Shown here: in pieces, positions 22,013 to 32,905 of the stretch
How the letters are laid out: each line of letters starts with the position of its first letter
Numbering within the stretch: the first letter of the stretch is position 1
Origin: Cordylochernes scorpioides
Lineage: Eukaryota; Arthropoda; Arachnida; Pseudoscorpiones; Chernetidae
Direction: 5' to 3'
Assembly (NCBI GenBank): GCA_030710605.1
Contig: CP092865.1
Span: forward strand, 138,241,120 to 138,305,119
DNA: 64,000 nt
Position numbers and translations under genes: made by a program
The notes under the pieces: model-generated
Database searches by the model: none
Told to the model about the DNA's origin: nothing
What the model saw: only the letters and a program-made list of their open reading frames with translations

Positions 22013-23169
22013 CAGTCGAACCTCTTTAATTCAACACCCCAAGGGATCACAGCTTGCGATTGAATTAAAGGAAGTGTTGAATTAAAGTCAGATATGATTA
22101 GCTAATCATCTAACTCGCTAAAATAATATTTTTTTAAAATAGCCTTGTAATATAAATCAATGATATTAATTGAAACCATTGTGTGTTTTTATTTTATTTT
22201 CATGATTAACTTTTAGTATCAGTGACAAAATGGCATTAATACATATATTTTAGAAATATAAATAATTGTAACAAATTAATTTACTGGTAATGTGTTTCTC
22301 TTTTCAGTAATATAATCAAATATTAACTCTACAGACAATTAAATATAATATATTAAATAATATTTTATTCTAATTAAAAAATATAGCAGTTGAAAGGAAA
22401 TAAATATGGTAAATAAAAAGAAAATTTTAAAATATTATTTAAAAACAATCATGAAGATCTTTTAAAAAATTCCTTTATAGATATCTGTTTTTGCACAGAA
22501 ATCCTATTCAGGATGTATTCCAGTTGGTCATTTTGAAAAAAACATGCATGCCTTTCTTCCTTTGAAATGTCTTTTAATAAATAAATTTTAATGTATTAAA
22601 GTCATCCACTGCTGCTGCAGGTGTTATTGATTTTGTGTTTAAATCTTTTATAATAACACAGAAATGGAATATTGAAATAAAATGTTATCATAATCATTGT
22701 GGCTACATTTTATAAAGATTGATTTATTTAAAGGGAAATTATTTGTAAATTTTAAAATAACTAAAATATTTCAATCCTGAATTTAAAAATAAAATATTAT
22801 TGTTAATTAGTGCACAAAGCCTAAATCCAGCGTAAAAATAAATAAAAAAACAAACAATAACACTCGCGACATTGCGCAACGGCACTGCGAAGTGAAACTT
22901 AAACTAACCAGGAACCAAAAGTGCGTGCGCGATCCTATCGGCGCCCGCTGATGGCAGCCGTAATAACTTTTAGCGGAAAGTTTTAAGTAAAAAAACATTC
23001 AACTGTCGAAATTCGAATTTTAAAATGGTCGAATTATCGGAAGTGTCGTATTATCGATATGTCGAATTTCGGTTTGTTATTTGATAGGCCGGAGGTCGGG
23101 ACATCAGAACATGGTCGAATTATCGCCGAGTGTCGAATTGGGGTGTTTCGAATTGACGAAGTTATACTG
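22013..23169. mobile_element. Non-autonomous pogo/Tigger-like element, left arm only
   Basis: A 1,157-bp element with inverted ends: CAGTCGAACCTCTTTAATTC on the left and a mirrored CAGTATAACTTCGTCAATTC on the right. It is flanked by TA (22,011-22,012; 23,170-23,171). In the other arm (about 47,925) the same flanks join at a single TA, giving a clean empty site. There is no transposase ORF. A GC-richer internal block is at about 22,860-22,985, and TCGAATT motifs repeat near the right end. Confidence 0.88.
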
Positions 23170-23204
23170 TATTTTGAACCTAAATATTTTTAGAAAAATG
23201 AGGT

Positions 23205-23342
23205 ATCAAGGTAATAAGACCAAATCCAAATAAATAAAGAGTGTGTGACGTTTCAGTAACAATGCTGCTACCTAAACATCACACAATTTATTTAGATTTG
23301 GTCTTATTACCTTGTGTTTATAATCCAAATTGTGCCTTATCA
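23205..23342. repeat. Hairpin family copy
   Basis: Mirrored AAGGTAATAAGACC and GGTCTTATTACCTT with a degenerate centre (GTAACAATGCTGCTAC). Counterpart at about 47,745-47,900. Confidence 0.7.
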
Positions 23343-23562
23343 AAATAGTTTTTACTTTTATTAATCAAGTATTGCATTGTTCCATTTGAACAATTTTTGC
23401 AGTTTGACAGTTGCCTCTAACTCCCGGGCCTGACTACATTTTTAATTCAAGAGTATATAGAATAAAGAGCCTTTTTAAAATTTGAATTTGTTCTTAAAAT
23501 CTCTATAGAGGCAAATAAAATTTAGAACAATATCAAACACAAGTGTCTTTAATATTTTATGA

Positions 23563-23947
23563 TAAGGTACAATTTGGATTATAGATTAGAAACAGAAGGT
23601 AATTAAGACAAAATCTACACAAGGTAATAAGACCAAATCCAAATAAATAAATAGTGTGTGACGTTTCAGTAACAGCGTTGTTACCATCTTCAGACAAAAG
23701 TACTGAATGAGAAATTTTACCACACAATGTTTTAAATAGTTACTGTTATCAAGTGTATAAACAAGAGAGCAGATAAGAAGAAGACAGTTTTCTGAGAAAA
23801 ACAGATAATTATTCTTAGAATTAAAAATGGTAAAATTCTTCATTCAGTACTTTTGTCTGAAGATGGTAACAACGCTGTTACACCGATGCGTCACACACTA
23901 TTTATTTATTTGGACTTGGTCTTATTACCTTGTGTTTATAATCTACT
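23563..23947. repeat. Hairpin family, long form with two opposed hammerhead-like cores
   Basis: A long palindrome. A minus-oriented core at about 23,658-23,702 (TGACGTTTC...ATCTTCAG on plus) and a plus-oriented core starting at 23,857 (CTGAAGA, GGTAACA hairpin, degraded GAAAC-GTC) enclose about 155 bp of internal sequence. Counterpart at 47,025-47,405. Confidence 0.75.
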
Positions 23948-24046
23948 AGCCGAATGACCCGGGCAACGCCCGTGTTTTACCCGATTGAATGTTTTGATTC
24001 AAATACTATTTGTTACAATTATAAATTGGCGCCTTATATAAATGCA
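23948..24046 (+). mobile_element. Start of CTAGCC-type element (left copy)
   Basis: Begins CTAGCCGAATGACCCGGGCA. The element resumes after the 24,047-24,584 insertion and runs to about 24,900. A full uninterrupted copy is at 43,938-44,360; the mirrored copy is at about 46,610-47,025. Confidence 0.6.
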
Positions 24047-24584
24047 CTAGACGAATGACCCGGGCAACGCCCGGGTTTTACCTGAGTGCGAATATATTTT
24101 AAAAACGTTGTCTTGGGTGGTCGCTATAGACAGGGTGGTCAGTGGTCGCTTTAGACAGGGTGGTCTGTATAGACAGGTGGATGTAACACACTGCTGATAA
24201 CAGGGTTGTCTAGAATGGCCGCTATAGACAGGTGTATGTATCACACAGCCGATAACAGGGTTGTCTAGAGTGGCCGCTATAGACAGGGTGGTCTGTAAAG
24301 ACAGGTGGATGTATCTCACAGCTGATAACAGGGTTGTCTAGAGTGGTCGCTATAGGCAGGGTGGTCAGTGGTCGCTTTAGACAGGGTGGTCTGTATAGAC
24401 AGGTGGATGTAACACACTGCTGATAACAGGGTTGTCTAGAATGGCCGCTATAGACAGGTGTATGTATCACACAGCTGATAACAGGGTTGTCTAGAGGGGG
24501 GCAGGGAGGACACGTGTCCGCCGGCAGCCAATGGGCGCGCATTAAATCCGTGAGCTTCAGAATAAGGCAATTATATAAGTAGAT
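24047..24584. mobile_element. Left-only insert with ~80-bp minisatellite
   Basis: Starts CTAGACGAATGACCCGGGCA and ends TTATATAAGTAGAT, the same kind of ends as the surrounding CTAGCC-type elements. From about 24,113 to 24,497 it holds tandem units containing GGTCGCTATAGACAGG, TGTATGTATCACACAG and GATAACAGGGTTGTCTAGA. The other arm lacks the segment, with the flanks joined at about 46,925. Two overlapping minus ORFs (90 and 106 codons) are products of the tandem repeat, not genes. Confidence 0.7.
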
Positions 24585-24900
24585 ATGTTAGTTAATAACT
24601 ATAGCCTATATGCTTTATCTGTCTATGTACTGTTGGCTTCCGTAGGCGTCTCTTACTGGGAAAAAGAAAGAGAGGATTCCATTTAGTTATTAACTAATAT
24701 ATGCATTTATTTAAGGAGCGACCCGCTCCAACACAATAGTTACAAAAACGAAAAAGCGAGTGGGGGAGGCATGATGGGGGGGCAAAGGTAGCGTGATCGT
24801 AGCCAACCAATAGGAGGGCGCCATTCCAAAAAAAAAAGCAAACGGTGACAGAGATGACTGATGAAGAATGACGCTCGTAACTGTATATAGGCCCTTTATT
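24585..24900 (+). mobile_element. CTAGCC-type element, second part
   Basis: Includes an internal inverted repeat (TTAGTTAATAACTA mirrored by TAGTTATTAACTAA, about 24,588-24,710) and ends ...GACGCTCGTAACTGTATATAG. Not coding. Confidence 0.55.
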
Positions 24901-25856
24901 GTAATCATTGATTATAATCACTGCATTGATAGATGTCAGTGAACTCGTTTATATGTATTGTTTTTTGTTTTCGAGATATTCTAATAGAACGTTCTCACAT
25001 TTTCTGTGAAATATTTATATATGCACAAACACAGAATATAATCACTATGTCTTAATTTAGCTATAATTATTGTTATAAATAGTATTCTAAAATAATTCGC
25101 CAGAAATCGTCCGGGTAGCATACTAAACAACTTCCCAAAGTTTCATGGCAAACATCAAAAATAAAATAATACTTTTAATACTTTGCTACAATATAAAAAA
25201 GAGGGGGGACTTAGGTGTTTAAAATGTAAAATGTGCTCTAAATAGTATTACATAGAGCCTTCATAACAAACATATTTAAAATAAACCAATCAAAATATAA
25301 TAATGCTGTAAAAACAGACCTTGCTACAATAATATAAAAGAAATGAAAATAAAAAAAGATACCCACGCTGAGCCTCGAACCTAGGTTTGTTACAAATACT
25401 ATTAAAAAATTGTTTATGTTAATTTTTATTGTAAAAAGCCTACATTTTAAATAAAATAATAGTTTTAATAATTTGCTACAATAATATAAAAGAAATGAAA
25501 AAAAAAAAAAAAACACCCACGCTGAGCCTCGAACCTAGGTTGCGGGGGTACGAAGCTGTGTACCTAACCTATCGGCTAAGCTTGACGTTACAAATCAGCT
25601 CATGCGAGGCTATTTCAGGCCACACGTCTGCTGCGAGGGGGCGCTGATTGCGAGTGAATTTACGTTTTATTGTAAATAAAAATGCAACGAAAGGTTATTT
25701 CTAGAGAGTAATTAGCCAGAAGCCATCCCGGTAGTATACTAAACATCTTCCCAAAGTTTCATAATGATTGGTTGAGCGATGTAGAAGATTATCACTTACG
25801 AACGGACGGACGGACCAACGCGCGGACCAACAAACATCCATTTTTTATATATAGAT
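24901..25856 (-). mobile_element. Left-only segment with tRNA-derived SINE
   Basis: Absent from the other arm near 46,610. On the minus strand about 25,505-25,600 contains a tRNA-like promoter: an A-box-like TTAGCCGATAGGTTAGG and a B-box GGTTCGAGGCTC, followed by a T/A-rich body. A second partial B-box unit lies at about 25,350-25,390. The plus-strand end reads CCATTTTTTATATATAGAT, the AT-rich tail of the CTAG-type elements. Class is inferred. Confidence 0.55.
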
Positions 25857-26055
25857 AATCAATTCGTGCCATATCAAGACAAAATCTAAATAAAGTGTTT
25901 GATGTTTAGGTAACAGCCCTGTTACCATTGTCAGACAAAAGTACTGACTCCAAATAAATAAAAGTGTGTGATGTTTCTGCAACAATGTTGTTACTGAAAT
26001 GTCACACACTATTTATTTATTTAGATTTGGTCTTTTTACCTTGTGTTTACAATTT
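25857..26055. repeat. Hairpin family copy
   Basis: Contains GGTAACAGCCCTGTTACCAT, TGTCAGACAAAAGTACTGA and a second GCAACAATGTTGTTAC centre. Counterpart at about 46,415-46,600. Confidence 0.65.
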
Positions 26056-27119
26056 GTTGTTGTTGTTTCTTATCCCCTTGTGTGAAGATTACACAAATTT
26101 CATGAGTTCATGCTCTGTGTTTTACAATTTGGATTATAGATTAGAATTATTCATTTGGATGTGTGGTTTTGTTACCTTATGTTTATATCCGTGTTGTTAA
26201 AATATTTCTGACTAGAATCCTGGGACTCAGGATGTTAGAACCAAGTTGATTTTTATAAAATAATCTGTTTCAGTGAAGTTCTACTCTAATCAACTGTGTT
26301 TAAAAATTCCCCAATAAATTTGTTCCTCATGCAACAAACCAAATAAATATATGAGAAGGTAAAATCTTGAATATCTCTGGGAGAAGGCAGGCAATTTGCT
26401 AATGGGATAGCGTGGTGGTGTCTTGTCCACTCCATCTTTCTGTATATACTCAATCTTATGAACACTTTGGCAAGTTTAGAGCAATTTCTACACAGATTTA
26501 CAAATCACTACTAATTCATCGTGTAAATAATTAAATTATATATGTAAATAATTCGAATATAGCACAATAGTCTGATAGACTTCGTGCTTCTGTTATAATC
26601 AAATAAAAAATAGAAAGGGGGGGGGTGCCATTGCCCCGTTAGTCAACCACATTTCAGAGTTCCATGTTCACGGTTACCGTAGCGGCTCGGGGCTCACAAC
26701 ACTGTACTTCGCCCTACAGGGCAGTCCCTTACTTGTGCTGCTTCCCCCACCCACCACGTAGAGGAGGACTTCTAGGCAGCTAATGAGATAGCTAACAACA
26801 CAAAAGGGGACTGAATGAAAACCGGGATAAGCTTTTCAACTTCCTCCTTCTAATGAAGAAGGGCACTCTCTTGTCTTTTCTGTTCTAAAAGGAAACTTGT
26901 AACTTGGTTAGAGCATCATAATTCTAAGGTGCCAATTATTTTAGCTGTTTATAACAACATGGTCATGACAAAATGATATCATGGTGGTCCCAAGCAATGT
27001 TGTTATCAACATAATGAGATTTGACTGTAAGGGAAATCTTGCAGCCACTCTGTTCATTGATTACTAAACTTATCGATTAGAAATAATGAATAGAGACCTT
27101 GATTTGTCTCATTCAGTAA
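26056..27119. other. Non-coding arm sequence
   Basis: Matches about 45,345-46,410. Includes a G-run (about 26,617-26,625) and a TTCATTGATTACTAAACTTA block. No gene supported. Confidence 0.4.
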
Positions 27120-27262
27120 ACATAAGGTAATAAGACCAAATAAATAAATAGTGTGTGACGTTTCGGTAACAGTGTTGTTACCGAAACGTCGCACACTATT
27201 TATTTGGATTCAGTCTTATTACCTTGTGTTTATAATCTATAATTTAAATTGTGCCTTATCCT
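27120..27262. repeat. Hairpin family, collapsed palindrome
   Basis: Mirrored ATAAGGTAATAAGACC and TCTTATTACCTTGTGT around GGTAACAGTGTTGTTACC with TGACGTTTC/GAAACGTC on both sides. Counterpart at 45,196-45,337. Confidence 0.82.
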
Positions 27263-27529
27263 CTCATTCAGTAGTTTCATAGTGTTTTGCTTTCTTCCAG
27301 TCATATGGAGTTTCCTTTGTGAAGAGGGAGTTTCCAGCAAATGTTGCAAGGAAGGAAACCTTGAGCCATCCAAAGTGCTAAAAGTGGTTTATTTGACCTG
27401 GTCGTTGAGGAAATGGGGGAGGTCTGCTCTGGTTGGGACTGAGGTCACACTTCTATTTTGGTGGGTTGAGATTTTTGTAAAGCTCTGCAGCACATATGTG
27501 CGATTAAGTTATAACCTATATACTTTTTA

Positions 27530-27752
27530 ACACAAGGTAATAATACCAAATCCAAATAAATTAATATGGTGTGACGTATCGTTAACAGCGTTGTTACCAT
27601 CTTCAGACAAAAGTACTGAATCATGTCTGAACCGAATTTGTCTGAAGATGGTAACAACGCTGTTACCGATATATCGCACACTATTTATTTATTTGGATTT
27701 GGTGTTATTACCTTGTGTTTATAATCTATAATCCAAATTGTGCCTTTTATTC
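27530..27752. repeat. Hairpin family, long form
   Basis: A minus-oriented core (ending ATCTTCAG near 27,606) and a plus-oriented core starting CTGAAGA at 27,642 face each other over only about 35 bp. Counterpart at 44,706-44,932. Confidence 0.78.
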
Positions 27753-27872
27753 TTTTGTCTGATGATGGTAACAACGCTGTTACCGAAACCGTCACACACT
27801 ATTTATTTATTTAGATTTGGTATTATTACCTTGTAGCTATAATCTATAATCCAAATTGTGCCTTATCAATTT
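27753..27872 (+). repeat. Hairpin family half-unit with canonical CTGATGA core
   Basis: Single plus-oriented half-unit: CTGATGA at 27,759, GGTAACAACGCTGTTACC stem, GAAACCGTC, then the usual ATTTATTTATTTAGATTTGG tail. The hammerhead N7 base is U, as in classical ribozymes. One extra C lies before the cleavage triplet. Confidence 0.7.
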
Positions 27873-27990
27873 TATAGTAAAGAGAATATATAAATGCTGC
27901 ATCAATCACATAACACACAAATTCTATTGTTTTTGTTAACACAAGGTAATAAGACCAAATCCAAATAAATAGTGTGTGACGTTTCAGTAA

Positions 27991-28090
27991 NNNNNNNNNN
28001 NNNNNNNNNNNNNNNNNNNNNNNNNNNNNNNNNNNNNNNNNNNNNNNNNNNNNNNNNNNNNNNNNNNNNNNNNNNNNNNNNNNNNNNNNN
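27991..28090. other. Assembly gap (100 N)
   Basis: Exactly 100 N, the usual placeholder for an unsized scaffold join. It truncates a hairpin-family copy on its left and the piggyBac element on its right, at the inner end of the left palindrome arm. Confidence 1.
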
Positions 28091-29400
28091 TGTCAGGTGT
28101 CAAAAGAGCTGCTCATTTAACTTATAAAGAGCTATGGGCGGTGGATGGCTCAGGAGTAGAAATTGTGAGAGCAATTATGTCACAAGAACATTTTTTATTT
28201 CTTCTACGTTGCTTGAGATTTGATGGTATTACAACAAGGAAAGAACGAAAAAAAGCTGGACAAACTTGCTCCAATTAGAGAATTTGTAGAAGCCTTTGTA
28301 TATAACTGTAAAAAGCTCTATACTCCAGGGGAATATAATACAATTGATGAGAAGCTCATTCCATTTCGTGGCAGGTGTGGCTTTAGACAGTATATGCCCA
28401 ACAAACCTGCAAAATATGGGCTCAAAATATATACCATTAGTGATGCAAGAACATTTTATACCTTTAATTTTGAAATATATTGTGGAAAACAACCCGATGG
28501 TCCATATAAAAAAAGTAATTCACCCGATGATATCGTAAAAAGATTGATCACTCCAATATCTGGGACAAGCCGAAACATAACAACAGACAATTGGTACACT
28601 AGTTATAAATTATCCCAAGATCTTCTTACAGAACATAAACTCACTTTAGTTGGCACTTTGAAAAAAAAAAATAAAAAGTAAATCCCTAAAATATTTCTGC
28701 CCAATAGGAATAGACCAAAATATAATAGTATATTTGGCTTCACTCAGAATACCACCCTTGTATCTTATGTCCCAAAAAAGAGCAAGGCTGTTCTATTGCT
28801 CTCAACAATGCACTCAACTCCCACAATTGACGAAGAAAGTGGATTCAAATTAAAACCTGAAATTGTAACATTTTATAATTTAACTAAAGGCGGAGTTGAC
28901 ATGGTGAAGCAAATGTGTGGAACTTATTCTGTTGTCCGTCGAACCAACAGATGGCCTCTATGCCTATTTTTCGACCTACTAAATGTTGCAGGCATAAATT
29001 CAGAAATAATTATCAAGTCTTTAAATATAAATTCACCTCGAGTTCCAAGAAGAATCTTTTTGAAAAATATTTCCCTACAATTATTCCAGGATCATTTAAA
29101 AATTCGATCCCAATTGAAAAACTTGCCAAGAAGTCTCCATGACCTGATAATATTGCATTGCAAGAAAGCTGAAGTCCAGAGATAAGTTATATATATTTCA
29201 TAAAATTATTCAAAATGATAGACATAATAATCTTTTGTTTACCACATATCGAAATGAGTGTAGAGTCAGAACCTAAGAAGCGAAAACGGTGCTATGTTTG
29301 CCCAAGTATCAAAGGTAGTATGACACAAATTATTTGCTACAAATGCAGGAGACACATCTGTCAACGTCATTCTTCGAATATTTTCAAAGATTGCGAATAA
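28091..29400 (+). pseudogene. piggyBac transposase, partial and frameshifted
   Basis: A DDD transposase of the DDE_Tnp_1_7 (PGBD) family, which excises precisely at TTAA. Visible landmarks are ELWAVDGSGVEIVRAIMS at the start, NTIDEKLIPFRGRCGFRQYM (first catalytic Asp), TTDNWYTSYKLSQDL (second), GGVDMVKQMCGTYS (third) and RRTNRWPL. A C-terminal Cys-rich zinc finger follows at 29,278-29,370 (CYVC...CYKCRRHIC..H). The N-terminus is missing because of the gap. Two single-base frameshifts lie in A-runs (about 28,245 and 28,665-28,680), and the zinc-finger part is also out of frame. Homopolymer location means some breaks may be sequencing errors. Confidence 0.9.
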
Positions 29401-29677
29401 TATCCGTCTGCAACTTTTAATAGTAGTCTATTTGTAAAACTATGTCAAACATTTATTGTTTTTACTATAGTCATTGTTTCAATAAAAATAAATAAATATA
29501 AAAATATTTTTTGCCTTAATTCACATGTGTCATAAACTACACATAATTACGAATATAATGCAGCCTAATTTTCAATACAAATATTAATATTTAACATATA
29601 TTTCGGTTTTTAAAAAGTGAGACCTGGATCTCAACGCGAGTACTTACGTAACAAATATAGGCGCGAGTAATTAAGGG
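28091..29677 (+). mobile_element. piggyBac-family element, 5' end lost in gap
   Basis: The 3' end reads GAGTAATTAAGGG followed by TTAA (29,678-29,681): the CCC-type terminal repeat and TTAA target of piggyBac elements. The left end lies in or beyond the gap. Confidence 0.85.
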
Positions 29678-29681
29678 TTAA

Positions 29682-30047
29682 GTACAATAACCCAAAACAA
29701 TGGAATAAAGATTTGGCATTTATATGGATTTGTGCTAAAGGTGAAGCTGATGTTGTAGTGATCCTAATCTGTGCGAAGATAGAAGACAAAATCTGTAAAA
29801 ATAAAAGTTTGTCTATCTATCTTATTACCTTGTGTTTGTCTATCTATTGATACCATCTATTTTGACAGGAGCGGCGACCTCTATTTTACTAGATCAATAT
29901 CCTCCTGGCAAAATTTCTATCTATACACCAATAAAATAGATTGTTTTAATACATTGTTCAAAAAGGGAATGGCACCTTTTTGAGCATATGAATATCATCC
30001 ACCACAAGTTTACTACAAGAAAAACTTGGAGATGTCCTGGGACTCAC
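29682..30047. other. Presumed ASPP intron, non-coding
   Basis: Lies downstream of the last visible ASPP exon on the minus strand. No exon or repeat recognised. A lone TTATTACCTTGTGTTTGTC at about 29,821 is a hairpin-family relic. Confidence 0.4.
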
Positions 30048-30472
30048 CAGTGATGGGCATGAAGGCTCCAGAGTCCCCGTCCCCTTCTGTCCTCTCTTCC
30101 GTCTCTGAAGTTGGGGATTCATCCAGATCCAGGTTCCCTGTGGCCTTCTCAATGTCAGCCACCAGCTGGGAGATGAGGCCATCCACTTCCAGGTTCTTGC
30201 TGCTACTGCTGGCGGGCTCCGGGATCTTGTCTGGGAACAGGAAGGCTGAGGGGAGGGGTGGTGGAGTACGGTCCCTCTTGAGGGTGGACTTGAGCCGTGG
30301 GGGCTGTTCCCCCAGGTGCTTCTTGATGGTGAGGGGTTTGGGCCTGATGGGGCCGTGGCGTGGGGGAGGATCTATCATGGCCAGGTTGGGGGGCTCTGAG
30401 GGTGGGACATCTTCAGGCACTTCCTTCTTAGCTGGTGGCGGTGCTTCACTCCCTGCTGTTGGCTGCAGGAAC
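30048..30472 (-). CDS. ASPP: ASPP-family gene, exon 5 of 5 seen
   Basis: Encodes FLQPTAGSEAPPPAKKEVPE, PRHGPIRPKPLTIKKHLGEQ, DRTPPPLPSAFLFPDKIPEP and LISQLVADIEKATGNLDLDE, ending at MPITG. Acceptor GCCCCAG ends at 30,473 (phase 1, completing the codon begun in exon 4) and donor CTG|GTGAGT starts at 30,047. The intron to exon 4 is 5.1 kb and packed with repeats. The C-terminal ankyrin repeats and SH3 domain expected downstream are absent from the window, so the gene is cut off by the gap or palindrome or continues far away. Confidence 0.72.
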
Positions 30473-30732
30473 CTGGGGCAACATTCTCAATGTCATCACA
30501 CAGGGTTAGTTGGTTGGGCTGTCTCTTGAAATATCATCTATTTGTTACTCTTTCTAATAGTGGAGGAACCACTCAAGATGCTTCATGCTCTCCACTAATC
30601 TGAATTCAATACACCAACAGCTAAATTTTATCAAAACACTAGTAAGAAATAATACCCACTGAGAGTAAATTTGACAAATCCTAATCATAAAAGCTCATGA
30701 TTCTCAACAGGCTTTTGAATGAGGAGATTAAA

Positions 30733-30819
30733 TCCTTTGAGCCGGATTTGAACCAGTGACCTAAGGATAACCACTGATACATCTACAGTCCTCTGCTCTG
30801 CCAACTGAGCTATTGAGGA
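30733..30819 (-). tRNA. tRNA-Tyr(GUA)-like sequence with intron, probably a pseudogene or SINE head
   Basis: The minus strand carries TAGCTCAGTTGGCAGAGC (D arm), GGACTGTAG (anticodon GTA), a 14-nt intron at the normal position after base 37, ATCCTTAGGTC, then GGTTCAAATCC (B box). This matches eukaryotic tRNA-Tyr, which has an intron there. The acceptor stem (TCCTCAA with TCAAAGG) has about three mismatches and one T-stem pair is lost, so a working gene is unlikely. Confidence 0.55.
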
Positions 30820-31199
30820 GATAAAGAAGAAGCTTAGTTTCAATGAATGCCACCAACACCATATAATGGTGTTGAATAAATATAAGGCAATATGGTGCTG
30901 CCATCTTTATATAAAGAGAATGAATCCATTAAACACAACATTTTAAGTTTGTGTATATTCCAAAATCACTTGTTCCAGTTGAGAGTGGCTATCTAATCAG
31001 TAACAGCTGATAACATTCACCACCAGCCTCTTAAGTTCCAATCTCCCCGATGAAGGATCAGTATATAGAGCTACCAAGTCATTCTATATAAACATTATAC
31101 AAATAAAAAAAGTGAAGTTCCAAAAATCTAATAATCCCTTGTATAAAATCACTTCTTTCTTATCTACACCCAATCATATTAGGGAATCAAGTTTGTAGA

Positions 31200-31500
31200 G
31201 CTTGAGATATAAACTCTGCCTTTTTTGGTCCCAAGCTCGAATGGAGAAGGGGGAGCAGTAACAAGCTCACTAAAAAACCTGGACTCAGCTAGCCCGGCTA
31301 ATAGTACCCTGTGAAGGCTCCTAATCCAGGGATACAGGATGAGCAGTGTTGGTACTCTATGTTAGGAGCGGCTATACATGGCGTCTGTTCCTCATGTCAG
31401 AGGCAGCCATTTCATTTTGGAGCTAAGTCGGCCTGCTACTGAGTAGTGCTCCCAGTCTTAATGACAAAGACAGACGCATTCTAATTCACTCAGTCATGAT
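31200..31500 (-). repeat. TCATTAAGACTGGGAGCAC interspersed repeat
   Basis: Minus-oriented copy of the repeat at 20,165-20,490. Just before it, 31,150-31,195 is a plus-oriented piece of the same family's start, so the two form a local inverted structure. Confidence 0.65.
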
Positions 31501-32356
31501 AAAAATCATTTGAGAGAAAATATTCATCTGGGGATCAATGTAACTTGGTCGTTAAAGATAAAATATCCAGTAACTTAACCCTAACTTTGATTAACAGGAC
31601 GCCAATCTTTGTAGGATGGTCCTGGCAAAGCTGCTATGTTTATTTGGACAAATAAAAAAAGATATGTCATTAGTGTGTCACATATTTAGTAATGAATCCA
31701 TGCACACACAAAACACATTAGTGGTGGGTTACATTAGGTAAGTTCACACACTCTGCCACAAGGACAGAATACCTTCCATCGAAGTAACGGTAGTAGAGGA
31801 GTCTGTTGCGATAGCTGGGGCCACACAACCATCGTCACCCACTTCTCTTTAGGATGAAACATCAACTCAAATCTGTGGGAAGTGGAGAATTGCCTCATAT
31901 CTTTGTTTTTCTAGTGTTGCATCATAATTTAATGCGTGTATTTTAAAATTATTTATAATATTATTTCTAATATATTTAAAATTTAAATTATATATTTATT
32001 TATTTTTATAAAATAGAATATTATTATAAAATATTCTGTACTATAAAATCATTTGTATTTTGATACACTGACTATACCACCTGCTTTAAACTTTGATGTG
32101 ATAAATAAAGAGATATTCTAGGTGCTACCTAAATATATAGTTGTCTTATTATTGACTGGTTTAACCTTGTAGGATGGTTGAGACACGTTCGGGAAAGATG
32201 CAAGACGCGTCTGAGGACAGAATCAAGACTGAAGAATCTGCCAAACCGCAGCCTGGTGCAACACTATAAAGGGTTCTCTTTAACACACTTTGGAAGCTTG
32301 GGCTTCCTTGCTATCATCTTTCTCTCTTATAAACATATGGTAACAAGACCTAATTA

Positions 32357-32542
32357 CTAGGTAATAAGACCAAATCCAAATAAATAGTGTATGACATTCA
32401 GTAACAGCGTTGTTACCATCATTGTACTTTTGTCTGATGATGGTAACAACGGTGTTACCGAAACATCACATACTATTAATTTATTTGGATTTGGTCATTT
32501 TACCTAGTAGTTCTAATCTATAATCCAAATTGTATGCCTTAG
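32357..32542. repeat. Hairpin family copy with CTGATGA core
   Basis: A minus-oriented half (GTATGACATTCAGTAACAGC...) and a plus-oriented half whose core CTGATGA starts at 32,434, then GGTAACAACGGTGTTACC and GAAACATC. Ends are TAGGTAATAAGACC and its mirror. Confidence 0.75.
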
Positions 32543-32589
32543 CACATTTTCCTCTTATATTTAAAGACTTATTGTGGTGCTAATTTAAA

Positions 32590-32757
32590 CAGTAAAACTC
32601 CCTCTAAAGCAAACCCCAATGGAACTGAACCTGTGGTTCACTATAGTTATGGTTTGTTATAGCCATAGTTGACTATGTTATAAAATTGGGATTATTTCAG
32701 GTTGGATATAAGGGAAGGTTCACTATATCCCAGGTTGGTTTTAACAAGGCTTTACTG
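32590..32757. mobile_element. MITE with CAGTAAA termini
   Basis: A 168-bp non-coding element starting CAGTAAAACTCCCT and ending ACAAGGCTTTACTG. The interior repeats GGTTCACTATA and GGTTGG motifs. A partial relative begins at about 33,857. Confidence 0.6.
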
Positions 32758-32760
32758 TGA

Positions 32761-32905
32761 TAAAGCACAATTTGGATTATAGATTATAAACACAAGGTAA
32801 TAAGACCAAATCCTAATAAATAAATAGTGTGTGACGTTTCTGTAACAACGCTGTTACCGAAACGTCACATTTATTTATTTGGATTTGGTCTTAATACCTT
32901 AAGGT
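32761..32905. repeat. Hairpin family, collapsed palindrome
   Basis: ACACAAGGTAATAAGACC mirrored by GGTCTTAATACCTT; centre TGTAACAACGCTGTTACCG with GACGTTTC and GAAACGTC on the two sides. Confidence 0.78.

Larger units (their letters stand above)
9210..27990 (+). repeat. Left arm of giant imperfect inverted repeat
   Basis: Reverse complement of 44,446-64,000. The last base of the window (64,000) pairs with 9,210, so the repeat probably continues beyond the window; the sequence left of 9,210 could not be compared. The inner end is cut by the assembly gap at 27,991. Removing arm-specific insertions, about 12.5 kb aligns, with scattered single-base and small indel differences. Left-only insertions: 10,237-13,591, 15,010-15,230, 22,013-23,169, 24,047-24,584 and about 24,901-25,856. 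Confidence 0.93.

Noticed and set aside
23586-23843. 85-codon ORF conserved in both arms (also 47,124-47,381)
   Set aside because: It is the translation of the hairpin element interior and arms; conservation between arms is expected from the duplication.
24113-24497. CRISPR-like tandem array
   Set aside because: Units are directly joined without unique spacers; it is a eukaryotic minisatellite.
24047-24542. Two minus-strand Cys/Thr/Pro-rich ORFs
   Set aside because: Their repeated peptide is simply the translation of the ~80-bp minisatellite.
29958-30529. Alternative frame ORFs over the ASPP exon (74 and 167 codons)
   Set aside because: GC-rich shadows of the ASPP frame; they ignore the splice sites and have no family resemblance.
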